Below, piece by piece: positions 48,186 to 59,169 of a stretch of 64,000 nucleotides of DNA. Both the position numbers and the translations under genes were made by a program. Position 1 is the stretch's first letter. Each line of letters begins with the position of its first letter. The stretch is taken from contig VCCP01000003.1 in assembly GCA_005765155.1 (NCBI GenBank), positions 6,324,001 through 6,388,000 of the forward strand, in the 5' to 3' direction. Below the pieces are notes generated by a model that made no database searches, was not told where the DNA came from, and saw only the letters and a program-made list of their open reading frames with translations. The stretch is from Zelopaecilomyces penicillatus. Taxonomy: Eukaryota; Ascomycota; Sordariomycetes; Hypocreales; Pseudodiploosporaceae.

Positions 48186-49833
48186 TTGCAGGCCGCCATA
48201 ACACTTGGCATCCGTAACAAGGGATTGATGGGAAGCTTTTACCTGTTTAGTATTTTGGCCTATTGGATGGGGCTGTATATCCCCGGTTCCCTATACACAG
48301 CACAACACACCACCCATAGAAGTGGCTGGTTAGCTGGTTTAAGCGAGTGCGAACGAAGAAAAATAGGTACGTTGGTTTAAGCGAATACGAACAACTAACA
48401 ATAGGTAGGTAAGAAATGACACAAGGTCATGATATAATAAAATATGGACTTACGGAATCAATTAACCATTCTATACTTAACTAGGAAATGAAAAGCTTTG
48501 CTTATTGACTGTTTTATAGGATTTGATAGGTACCTTTAAGGGCGAACAGAGCTTGAATACACTATGCGTCCTTTGATCAAATCATCCGATCCGGGCCTTG
48601 CCTAACCACCTTACCTATTTACACTGACTATTCACACATACGAATCTAATATACACTTATAGCAGCGCTCCTATTGGCAAACAAAGTTCCTGATAAAACT
48701 GATCAGTCACCACCCAACATTTCAGTATGGTTAGTGATTATGGTGGCTTTGCAGCCTTGAACATCCCATCAGGGAAGGAAATCTGTAAGCTGCGCTCCGC
48801 GGAAGGTTGGCACCTTTGACAAAGTCGTGTGTAGCTTTGCTTGATAACACTCCTCTGGCCCTACCTGGGGTCCAGTAAGGGGTGTGTTTAACCTCGTCAT
48901 TACAACAGCCGTTGCTTTGAAGAGGGAGAGGCTTTTAGATGAAGAAGTAAACGACTTGATATTTAGCTACCTAGTAAATGGGTATAGCAAGGCAGCGTTT
49001 AGTCTTGAATGACTCAACATATTAGAAGTAGACACTTATCAAATAAAACGGGCATACCATCTTTGAAGGAGGCGTCATGGTGTATAATAGGACCTCCTTG
49101 CAAGGCGCAATTGTGGTGGCTTATTGTGATATTTGGTGTGTTCCCAAAGGATAAGTATGTTTGTTGTTGAGTTCAGAGCCGGGGCGTTCTGAGTAATATG
49201 TCTGTTACATAGCTAATGGATTCGTAGAATCGTAACTAGATATCAGTGTAGTGAGCAGATATGCTCAATACAATAGTGTTGTTGAAGACTAGCCAAGATC
49301 ACTTTAAGGAGTCCATATAGAGAGTACAGATACGTTATATCATTTTCGTAGTTCTATGAGTTCAATCATGAAAATCGTGAGTCTTTGTATAGATAAGATT
49401 CCCTGTCCCTTCAGTTGTCCACAATTAGATCATGGTATGTATTGTTCCCGGATACATGGCCCAGTCCATACCCACGACCATGCCGTTGTGTCGCGACATT
49501 TTTGTGAACTGGGTCTGCGAGTTTGCTAGGGTTTTAGTGACATCACAGCATCAAAGCTTGGGGATTAGCATAGCCAAATAGTTCATGTATATAATCGATA
49601 AATAATTTATATGAAGCTCTCTAAGTAGCCACCCGTAAGAGGGAACCATACCGGCTCTACCTTCTTCGAGATATGTTTCTATTTACAAGGTCCCTGTCAT
49701 GTTTGTACATTGATGCCTTGACAGAAGACCACCCGACGATCGTTTCTGCTAGTACCCAAAACCCAAATTCGTATAATCGCACCCATACATGTATCTGCAT
49801 CCATGACTATTCCGTTTCCAGATTCATGAAAGC

Positions 49834-50451
49834 TCATGACTTGGTCCAGAACTGCACATCACTCCACGTGATGCTAATGTCTCCCTTGCCGCTATCAGTC
49901 AAGTACGCACCGAACTTGTCGTAGAAGCTGCCACCCGGTGCGTTGTTATCTCTGAACATCTCCTTGCCGTTCACATAAACACTGTAGCGGCGTTTCTTGA
50001 CGTCGTGCACGGTATTGATGCGCACCGTCGAGCCGACGTTGGCAACCCCATCCGCAATTGTCTTGCCGCCGTGAACAGCGTACAGGCGGCCACCCTTGTC
50101 AACAGCGAGGATGAGGTACGGCCCCGTGCTGCCGTTGAAGGTCTGCTTGATGGAGATGCGGCTGCCCGACATGGAGTTGATCTTAAACTGGCCGCCGAAT
50201 TGACGCACGCCCGAGGAGTAGTCGTTTCTGTAGCGGCGTTCCGCACGAGCATGGCCATTGTTGCAGCCAGAGCCACCACCACCGCTGGGGTTCTTGGGGA
50301 GGGTGAATGTGAGGCCGTTGACTTTGCCACCGGAGCATTCCTGCTCACCGAAGCCGGGACTAGTGGAGGTCCAGTCGCCGCCCTCGACAGGAGTTCCTGC
50401 CAGTACGGCAGTGACTGCCGAGAGGGCTAGGAGAAGTGACTTTGCAAGCAT
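49834..50451 (-). CDS. Secreted jelly-roll protein, polysaccharide-lyase-like
   Basis: A single exon of 205 residues. A signal peptide (MLAKSLLLALSAVTAVLAGT) is followed by a mature protein of about 187 residues with two cysteines (QECSGG, SGCNNG). Three segments recall the three conserved strands of alginate/glucuronan lyases of the PL7/PL20 type: ERRYRNDYSSGVRQFGG, SRISIKQTFN and YDKFGAYLTDSGKGDISITW. The family catalytic residues cannot all be matched (no clear RxExR, and KQT in place of QIH), so it may be a lyase of other specificity or a sugar-binding protein of the same fold. It is probably extracellular. It is followed by gene-poor DNA on both sides. Family placement is from pattern recall and is only moderately sure. 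Confidence 0.75.
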   Translation of the reverse strand: MLAKSLLLALSAVTAVLAGTPVEGGDWTSTSPGFGEQECSGGKVNGLTFTLPKNPSGGGGSGCNNGHARAERRYRNDYSSGVRQFGGQFKINSMSGSRISIKQTFNGSTGPYLILAVDKGGRLYAVHGGKTIADGVANVGSTVRINTVHDVKKRRYSVYVNGKEMFRDNNAPGGSFYDKFGAYLTDSGKGDISITWSDVQFWTKS

Positions 50452-53136
50452 CTTTTGTTTGTGTATGTGGTAGATGGTGTGAGTTTGGCGGCCTTTTGAA
50501 TGTAGTAGTGTTTGGTAGCGAGATGATGACTTGATGACTCGGGGAGTTGGCTGATGTAGATATGGAAGGGGAATAATATAGCAACTTGATGCGTCTGCAA
50601 GATGGCCTTCTTATACATATCATCGAAGCACATTCTGGGGATGTCTAAGACCCAAATTCCACCTATGAAAGCATCCTTGGTCTGTCCACACCAGTGTAGC
50701 CAATGAGAACCTGACGATCGACAACAATGGGGAAGCACAACGGCCACCTACAGTGGGATAAAGAGGGTCCCCACGATGAGCAGCATGCAAGGGCCGAACG
50801 GACCTTGATCCCCGTATTCCCTGCTAACGATTTGCAGACCTGGCCTATTGATTTAGTTCTTACCTCGACAGGAACTAAAAAAGAAGGCTTGGATCGAAGA
50901 GACTTGGGAACTTATCGAGGGGTTGCTTTCTAGGTCAAAGGGAACCATGAATCGACGTGACGGTATACTCACTCTCAGACCTCTGTCTCATGTAAACTCT
51001 ATACAAGGGCATTTGCAAATTATCACTCTGATTTCCTATGCTGTTTCCACCCGGGGAAGGCTTCTAGATTGATATCCGGTATGGTGCACACGTGGCATCT
51101 GGTCCCGGGTGGGTTGGGATTTGGGTGGTGGGTTCTCCAGCACAGACTGCGCTGGATAGGTGGAAATCCCGAATCCAATGCGCCTCTCTCTCGCTTGGCC
51201 TACCTTTATTGGCTTACAGGTAGTAGTAGTGTCGTTGACTCGGGGTAGTTCCTTGGTCCCTATCTTTCTAAGCCCAGGTAAGTAGGTCGTTAGCCGTGGT
51301 GCGTCATCTCGTGTCAGATTTTCTTGAACCCCATGCCCCCATCTTTCACCCCAACTCTGCCAGGGTTCCCCACAGCAATCCCCGGCGGACATTTCATCCA
51401 ATGCGCCCTTGTTCATCACTACTTAAGCTTTGCCGCAGCCCCAGACGCCAGAGGGTGATGGTTTCATTGCTGGTTGGATGAAATGGGGTTAAAGACTCCA
51501 AGTAAGCTGACTGAATGCAAGTTCAGTGCTCCGTGCTCAATCTGTGGTGATCTCATCTCCGCCAGCCAATGAAGCATCACCTTGCAGCCTGCCCAACCCC
51601 CGCTGTAAGAGGGCACGGACAAGCCCGGAGCCTTAGTTCACGAACCTCAAGATCCCCGGGCCAATAATGGTGAATGAATAGGAGTTCGTGTGGGAGAGGC
51701 TGATTTGATCTTCAAAAGAAAACAAGATGCTCACGTTGCGAAATGAGATAACCTCACCGAACGCCACAATGCACGGCAGGGGGGATGTGTACTGATCTTC
51801 CGATCATCACCCTAAGCGTGAGATTTGCTTGATTGGGAAAGCATCATGGCTGATGCCTAGAGATAGACGCGGGGACCTTTTTACTGCAGATTCACAATAG
51901 AGAAATGGACATAGTTGATGATGCATGTGGATAACACCGTCATCTGGATCCGACGTGGGAGGGCCGAGATTATTGACCACCACCGCCACTGCCGAAGTCC
52001 CATAATAGAGAAATTTTATATAGCAAGAACATTGTGCAGATTTTTTCATGTGAGTCTAGAAATGTTTTGCATAGTTGATTCCAGAAAACCATGCTCTCAG
52101 AGGTGAGGATTGTTCGCAATTATGGTGATTACCGTTAACGCTATGACAAATGCGTCAAACGAACAGTTGGCATTCTGCCCCGTTTGCTGAGGTCTTCAGC
52201 TAATTATGCTATGGAGAATGAATTAGAGGTGAAACCTGTTTGCTTTCTTTTAATCTACCACGCTAAAATGTCTTTCATGTAATTGCATCCCTGTGCGTAG
52301 TAGGATTTTGCGTGTTTACGAGGATCTGACAATAAGCTCGGTCGCTTTGTATAATGAGGGCTATCGAAAGGATCAACTATAGTCGTGACTCGTAAAACAT
52401 GCCGTCAGCAAAACAATGGAGCAGATAATGAGGCATGGTTAAGGTCCATTATGGTGGCTTAGGCCTTGTGAAGGCATTTGGTACGATCCGCGCTTACAGT
52501 CAGTTTCTAGGATGCAAATCCCAAATTGAGCCTTTGAGTGTAAGCCTGCTCTTGGGGAAATGTGAGTCTCCAAACTGTATTCCGTCACATAGCTGTTAGT
52601 TTTAGAAATCAATCCATAATGCCTTCCAGCTGCTTGCTTTTTGTTGAACCTGCCAATCAATGACGTCTCATTGATGCAGCAAATTCCAACACGGTCCATC
52701 TCACTACCCTATTCTAGTGCAATCTCACAACACTGATGAAATTTGCATCCACAGTAGGTCCCAAAAGGTCAGCGAGTTTCTGTGTGGAGTGATCATATAA
52801 ACAGAAACCCCCGTAAAGCATGTTGCCCTAGATCGATGACTTGATGTTAGCTAAATACTAATTATAGTTGGTTCGAGGTCGAAGCTCGTGCTCAGGTCAT
52901 GCATTGTCATGAATAGGATCCATTACATAGATTGCTCTGTGTGGAGTAGAAAGATTAGAGTCCAATAGTGCAAAGGCTCTGACTTCCATAGCAAAGTAGA
53001 GCGTTGAATCACGGTGGCACGACCATGGACAGACAGCTGTGTTGAAAGGTGGTTTATTTGTGGTGTTGTTGCCAAGCTGAACAAAGCACCCAGAGCTGAA
53101 AATACTTTTCCGCAATTGAGGTTACTTGTATGACTC
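50452..53136. other. Gene-poor region with second repeat copy
   Basis: About 2.7 kb between the jelly-roll gene promoter and the 3' end of the permease gene. Apart from repeat copy B I see no recognisable protein. A 127-codon minus frame at 51419-51036 lacks any family feature or convincing start context. Confidence 0.45.
51895..52062 (-). repeat. Dispersed repeat, copy B
   Basis: The reverse complement matches copy A at 47741-47905 (see there). This copy carries GTGGCGGTGGTGGTCAATAATC where copy A has AGCGGCAGCAATGGTCAATAATC-type sequence. The pair forms an inverted repeat enclosing the minisatellite and the jelly-roll gene. Confidence 0.75.
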
Positions 53137-55109
53137 TTAATCTATTTCTTTGCCATCATGGACTTCTCTGACATTTCTCACTCGGAGGTGACCAGCTTCG
53201 TCGTGCGCTGCATCCCATGCTTCAATTTCTTGGATTGGCACCCTGGTCAAGCGATGAGAATTGGCACCGTTATCATCCACTTCAATAATTTCGGTTCGAA
53301 TCTTATAGCCCCGCCAATGTGGGATGAGATACATCCAGGCAACGTAATAAATACCGCAGACGATAATACTAAAGCGTGTTAGAAGTCAGCTATTAATTTC
53401 CAGCAGAGACTTGACTTTGGGCGAGGTGGGGGATCTTACATGGCGATTCCGGTGACACAGTACGTCGCATACCAGAAGCTCACATCTCCAGCATATGCAC
53501 CTCCCTTGGGTGGCCACCATGGCATAACGAGGATATAGACTTGGATGAGGGTGAAAAAAACTAAAAGAACCTCCCAGACTCGGAATTGAGAGCGCGGGAT
53601 ATTGTTTCGACTGCGACGGTGGCGTATGATGTAAACTCCTATCGCCATGGCCAAGTGGAACATGCCTTCAGGATATGTTTTGAGGCTGACGACGAACTGG
53701 AAAGCGTCGCCAGCCGGTGGCGCAGCGATCATGATGAAAGTCATGACCCATTTGAGGAGATAAGGTCCCAGTGGTGTTCCAAATGGCTTCGTTGATACCC
53801 AGAATTGTGTAAAGGGAAGCACACCCTGACGTCCGATTTCGCGGATCATCCGAGATTGTCCAATTAGTACAGCCAAAAGATTACCGTATGCACTCAAGAG
53901 GACAAGTACATTGAGCGCTATTACCGCGCCGCCAGGGCCAAACACTGTGGTGAAGAAAACACTGGCAGCAATCTCTTTGGATGCAGCGAACTGAGCCTTG
54001 TCAACTGCTGAAAAGTAGGCCACATTGCACAGGATGTATAATATGGAGACAATAGACACGGAAATCAGGCCATACAGTTTGATAGACTGGACCGGGTTCT
54101 TGATCTCATTGACAACGTTGAAGGCATTGGCGTAGCCCGAATAGGCGAATGCGATGCTCACAAGCGCGGAAGAGAGATCGTTTCCATTGCTAGTCGTACC
54201 CTCAAAAGATTGTTGGAAGTTGGCACCAGGATTGGGGACGCGAGAGACCTTTCCGCCGAGAACGACAAATCCGGTTATGCTGATAAACACAAGCGTCCCA
54301 ATTTTGAGAGCGCCCAAGACATTAACAGCCCAAAGAGAGTACTTGTTGTGAGCGATGACACCTAACAAGCCTGTCAGTATTCTGTGCTTCTTTTTCACCA
54401 TACTACTAAGTTCGTTGAGAGGTTACACACATATCACCGCCAGGGTATAAGCGGCAATGGCTACGCCCTTCATTTCCCAATCGCTTGGTGTCTTGTCGGC
54501 AATGCGAAACAGGTATCTAGACAATACGATGGCGTTACTGCTGCCAAAGGAGAGCAAAACAGACTGTACAGCAAATGCGATTGGGAAAAAGTGCTTTGGT
54601 CGTGGATATGCTTGTTCAAGATACACAACCTCGGAGCCACTTCGATTCGGAAAGTAACTGGCAAGCTCGAGATATGTGCCGAAACCGGAAAACGCCATGA
54701 TGGAGCCAATTGTCCAGTAAATGAGGGATAAGCCAACGGAGCCAGTTGCTTTGAGAACATTTCCGGCTACACATCATCAACGTCAGTATTATTTATGTCA
54801 AGTCTAGAGCAAGTGGCTGTCGAGGGATTACCGACGTGTTGAGAAAATTCCAGTGCCAATCATCTGATTGATGTTGAGAAAGATAATTGAACACCATCCG
54901 ACATTATACCCCAGTGGCGAACTTGATTCGACTGGTGCACCAACAGCTTCCTGATAGGTAGCCCCTGACCCGTTGCCCCCTTCGACGCGAGTGAAGGCCA
55001 AGTCACCATCGTAAATGACAGATGGCTGGGAGTCTGAAGCATATGCAATACTCACCCCCAACTTATCAGTGGTGACCTCGGATCGAAATCGCTTGGTAAA
55101 GAGGCTCAT
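53137..55109 (-). CDS. Amino-acid permease, Mup1 (high-affinity methionine permease) type
   Basis: Four exons (55109-54836, 54766-54431, 54370-53440, 53368-53137) join in frame to 590 residues. It begins MSLFTKRFRSE; an in-frame stretch continues upstream but looks unlike the family and contains GTAAGT just before this ATG, so the start is a choice. The first span carries NQMIGTGIFSTPG, the signature of the LAT/Mup1 branch of the APC superfamily. SGFGTYLELASYFPNRSGSE, FISITGFVVLGG and SALVSIAFAYSGYANAFNVV are further family segments. About 12 membrane spans can be traced, with a charged C-terminal tail. It would import methionine or a related amino acid across the plasma membrane. It is divergent from a TauD-type oxygenase across about 810 bp, suggesting a shared substrate or control. 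Specificity is inferred. Confidence 0.9.
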
Positions 55110-55920
55110 ACTTACGACAACGTCCGTTGATGGATCAAAGACGTTTACAGCAAATGTGGACAACAAAGTTGAAGGGGGATCAACAAGATGCGTTATTTGC
55201 AAACAACAAGTACATGAGTAGAAGCGCATATACAACTTATAGATGTCGCTCTCTTCCTGCCTCTTTGATGGAAACTCATGTTGCATATTTTGTGCCAAGC
55301 ACTGTTCTCATTACAGCCTGTGATGTCGCAACCGGAGTTCTCGCAACAACTTTCCCAATCTGAGTGTTGCCAAGATGTTGTTGCGACCCTAACAACACCA
55401 TTTTTTCTTAGAATTTAAACTTGGCAAAGAAAGAAAGAGATTACTGCAAAATTGGCCGATTGGACATGGAAGTATTGGGGAAGCTAGAGGAGCACACACA
55501 GGAACGTGGCGAAGGTGTCATGACAGGCATGCATGTGGTTCATACTGGATTATCATCCAATGCAGTATGTAGAATGGTAGAAAGCTTTAATTTTCAGGTG
55601 GGAAATGGCAGTTCATTGATAGCGAACCAGTAAAAACGGCGCGGAAAGAACAACAGACTCAGTATTCGTCCAAACCATTGTGAGCCATCGTGCCATCAAA
55701 CCCTACGTTCCCCGCAATTCGCCAATGCGTTTTTTCTCGCGTCATCACACCCTTTCATCTCGCAATGGGGGTGACTAACCATATACGTCATGTGTTCGTG
55801 AGGGAGTATAGATGATGTATAAAAATAAAATGTTAATGCTGTGGTGTAGATTGTAAGAATAGATGTAAACTGCTTGGGCGTATAGCATTCGTGTAACTCG
55901 AGCAACTTGATCGTTTCGTT
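55110..55920. promoter_or_regulatory. Divergent promoter region, permease / TauD-type oxygenase
   Basis: About 810 bp separate the two start codons. The side next to the oxygenase is AT-rich. No operator-like palindrome could be assigned. Co-regulation is likely from the arrangement but is not shown by a motif. Confidence 0.4.
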
Positions 55921-57447
55921 ATGGCCGTGAATGGGACAACAAGCACGGGTTCGGGTCCTCCAGGTCAGCCGAACATTGCTTATACTCCTGATTGGGAGAC
56001 ATATCAGTTGCGAGTAAAGCGGTCGCAGGAGACAGAAAGCGCTACTCAAAGATTACCAGATGGGTTTCCGCAAAAGCTCAAGTCAAGCTTGGCTTGGGAT
56101 GGTGCAACGGTCTCTGATCATTACCAGTGGTCGTATGAGTTGAGCGAATCGGATCTGGGTGAGCTCCAGAATGCATTGGAGCATTTCAAGCGTAAGAACT
56201 ATCCGCAAGAAAGATGAATTGGCATCATGACCGTACTTAACTAGATTTTGTCGCTGACAGCTAAGTGCAGGATTGCAAGTCCCTCTGGGAAAAATTACTC
56301 GAGAGACTTTCCCGCTGAACGCGCTTCACAAACAGCTTCGAGACATCTCCCAAGAACTCCACAACGGACATGGCTTCAAGGTTGTTCGAGGTGTTCCCGT
56401 GGAAAAGTACACACGAGAGGACAACGTGATCATCTATGCCGGAATCTCATCTCACATAGCCACCATCCGAGGCCGACAAGATCACCAGTACCAAGGCAAG
56501 GCCGCTGATGTGGTTCTTGCACACGTAAAGGACCTCTCGAGCCATGCTGATGCGCACAGCATCGGGTCTCCAGCCTACACGACTGAAAAGCAGGTATTCC
56601 ACACAGATGCGGGCGACATCATTGCGCTCTTTGCGTTGGCGTCGGCTGAAGAGGGTGGCGAGAGCTATCTTTCCAGCAGCTGGACAGTGTACAACGAATT
56701 AGCAGCGACACGTCCAGATCTGATCAAGACACTTTCCGAGTCTTGGGATGTTGACGAGTGAGTACTCTTTAGCCCCAGCCCTCTCCAAAAAAAGAAAAAG
56801 AAAAAGAAAAAAGAGTGTGAGGCTGACATGTGCAAAGGTTTGGGAAAACAGGGCCACCTGGATACTCGTCTCGTCCATTGTTGTACTACCAACCCGCGAA
56901 TGGCGACGATCCTGAGAGAGTCATCATCCAGTATGCTCGTCGTTCCTTCACCGGCTACTGGGGTCTACCTCGAAGCGCCGATATTCCTCCCATCACAGAA
57001 GCGCAGGCCGAGGCGCTCGATGCGCTGCATTATACTGCGGAGAAGCATGCTGTAGCACTCCATTTCCGATCGGGGGATATCCAGTTTGTGAATAACTTGA
57101 GCATTTTCCATGCGCGGGGTGGATTTCGGGATTCGGCTGAGAAGCAGTGAGTACCTAATTCCCCCCTCAACAGATTCTCTCCATGTTCATCAATCTGTGT
57201 AAAATGTCGACTGCTGCTGACATTCATCATAAGGCGGCATTTGGTACGGTTTTGGCTTCGCGATGAAGATTTAGCTTGGAAGACTCCAATTGCTTTGCAG
57301 GACAGGTGGGACCGGGTCTACAAAGGTGTCACACCAGAAACGCAAGTCTTCCCCTTGGAGCCGTCCATTAGATCGGCTTCTTCCGGGAAACAGGATTCCG
57401 TCAAGGTGCAGGGTCACACCGAGGGACTAACTGCCATAAGCGCATAA
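55921..57447 (+). CDS. TauD/TfdA-family 2-oxoglutarate dioxygenase
   Basis: Four exons (55921-56191, 56271-56757, 56838-57146, 57234-57447) join in frame to 426 residues. The iron ligands are His201-x-Asp203 (QVFHTDAGDIIALF) and His344 (LSIFHARGGFRD); the following arginines in RHLVRFWLRDE provide the 2-oxoglutarate contact. LGKITRETFPL, VRGVPVEKYTREDN and PLLYYQPAN are typical of the fungal branch of the family. Introns are 79, 80 and 87 nt with good consensus ends. TauD enzymes hydroxylate and so release sulfite or similar groups from taurine-like compounds; fungal relatives act on varied small acids and amines. The gene is divergent from a Mup1-type permease, which suggests uptake and oxidation of one compound. 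Confidence 0.93.
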
Positions 57448-58230
57448 CAAAGAAAAGACAATTGGGTTGTAAAGAGCGTGTTTTATTTGACGATACGGCC
57501 CCTATTGTGAAACCCCGATTTTCGTGATCTCCTCCGATGATAAACCCCGATGGCTAATGACGTATCCCCAGCCTGGTCTGGAGTATTGCAACCTTACGAC
57601 AACCACCAACTATTACATAGTACCTAAAAACATGCACGTCCAAGCCACAATGGCCTGGGCTTGGCGTCCATTTCATCCTTCGGGTGAAGTGACGAACGGC
57701 AGATCCTCCACCCGGACTTACTAAGAAACTGCAGCTCGTTCACATCTGTCAGGACCATTATGGCAAGGCAATCGTCAATCGGAGTAGTAATGTTCGTTCT
57801 CTGACGTGGTTCGAAAAGAAAAAATGCAGACACCAGGCATCTGCTATCGCTATCTGAGATCAGGGTAAGCGCTAACCTTGCCGAATGGGCCGAGGCCAAG
57901 CCAAGATCTGGCGGCAGTGCAGATGCCGCTCCACAGAGAATCCTTGGCCTCCCCGCACCAAGACGCAAGTCTGTCTTGTTGGTGTTGGCGATAATGTTGA
58001 TATTGTGTGGCTGTGGGTCTGGATGGTGTTGGTTATGTCGTCATTATATGGCCGATCGCGGTAACATGTTGAACGGATTGTGGTCTGGACAGAATATCTA
58101 GAGAGTATAAATTCACTCCCATTCCCAGGGCATGTTTAAAATATCCATTCTCCATCAAACGGTTCCAGTATTGACAAACTCACCAATTTGAACAACTATT
58201 CTCCAATCCTCACCCTCTTCAATATCCAAC
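57448..58230. other. Intergenic region, promoter of the small protein gene
   Basis: About 780 bp. No second gene recognised. A TATA element lies near the right end and the last 100 bases are a CA/CT-rich leader. Confidence 0.5.
58106..58112 (+). promoter_or_regulatory. TATA box of the 68-residue protein gene
   Basis: TATAAAT lies 119 bases before the ATG at 58231 and is followed by a pyrimidine- and CA-rich leader, the usual arrangement for an expressed fungal gene. Confidence 0.55.
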
Positions 58231-58515
58231 ATGTCTACCTATTCTTTCATGGTCATTGGCTTCGCCGAGACTGATGAGGATCCCATCAAGATCCAGCTTG
58301 CAGCTGCAGGCCACGGAGGTAAGCAAAACATCAATAACCCCCCCCCCCCCCCCCCAAGTCCTCAGGACTAATGAACACTCTTTTCTTGTCTTGCAGCCCC
58401 AATCATCTTCAAGGACACTGCGACGATTATGATCACAACTGGTTCGTCTGCAGAGGACGTCGAGCAGGTTATCAGGACAGCTGTGTACGGAAAGCCAGTG
58501 ACGAGGTTATCATGA
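58231..58515 (+). CDS. Small intracellular protein of 68 residues, unknown function
   Basis: Two exons, 58231-58318 and 58397-58515, join in frame to 68 residues. The start has good context (ATCCAACATGTC), and the 78-nt intron has GTAAGC and TTGCAG ends. The protein begins MSTYSFMVIGFAETDEDPIK, with a central PIIFKDTATIMITTGSSAED and a likely helix after it (VEQVIRTAVYG). There is no signal peptide, no cysteine and no membrane span, so it is probably cytosolic. The alternating hydrophobic strands and one helix suggest a compact alpha/beta fold. I recognise no family. The intron carries an uninterrupted run of 18 C. A TATA element and a leader with fungal character support a real transcript. 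Confidence 0.7.
58338..58355 (+). repeat. Poly-C tract inside an intron
   Basis: Eighteen consecutive C lie in the middle of the intron of the 68-residue protein gene. Such tracts vary in length by slippage and can form quadruplex or i-motif structures. Confidence 0.9.
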
Positions 58516-59169
58516 TGAGTCGGTTAAACAGTGTTAAATTGAACCACTTTGAGGGACATGGATGGTCATGTACGGCTTGTTCGGCACATCCGACAGTTGG
58601 TTTCAACAGTCTAGATGAAATGAAGAGAACATTGGCCTGCAAAATGCCACTACATCCTGAATCCGCCGTATTTTGCGAGTACCCAAACTTATCTGCTGAA
58701 TGTTTTGGTGCGCCTGTGCTTTTCTGTCGCACTGTTAATTCAGGCAGCAGGGTATGGTCGCATTCCTTGTATGTACTCTAAAGTGACTCGCGAGATTGGC
58801 TTTTGTCCATGCTTTTGAAGTTATCGACAGTAGTATGACTCGTGCATCTGACTGTGGCCCCTCCTGGAAACATCTGTAAAGAGCCGTGCGAGGAAAATAA
58901 CACCCTAATCGAGCATGGTGAATTCAGGTGAAGGAATCTGCATTAATTGCGAGTGGAATTGGTCAAGAAACTGCCAGTGTTCTAGCCCACGCAACTACCG
59001 GTAGTGTTGAACACTTCAGTCATGACTTGGCAATATGATGGGCAGATGGAAGTCTCTGGTATGTAGTGTTTGCATACAGAAAGACCCAAAGGTATCTGAA
59101 AAAAAGGTTAAACGCTATGTGAGTTACAATGTACATAATTATGTTGGATTTCAAAATCTGGCCCAGACT
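58516..59169. other. 3' intergenic region
   Basis: Convergent 3' flanks of the small protein gene and the chitosanase. No gene seen. Confidence 0.5.

Larger units (their letters stand above)
47693..49833. other. Repeat-bearing intergenic region
   Basis: About 2.1 kb upstream of the acyl-CoA oxidase and downstream of the secreted jelly-roll gene. It holds one copy of an inverted dispersed repeat (47741-47905), a 24-bp minisatellite and a second CCCTAC-type repeat patch up to about 48190, then AT-rich DNA with no coding signal. Confidence 0.5.

Noticed and set aside
51036..51419. 127-codon minus-strand frame
   Set aside because: No domain, no signal peptide, no splice signals or conserved neighbourhood; not enough to call a gene.
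55110..55298. N-terminal extension of the permease frame
   Set aside because: The extra 63 residues do not resemble the family, and GTAAGT lies just before the chosen ATG, suggesting leader or intron sequence.
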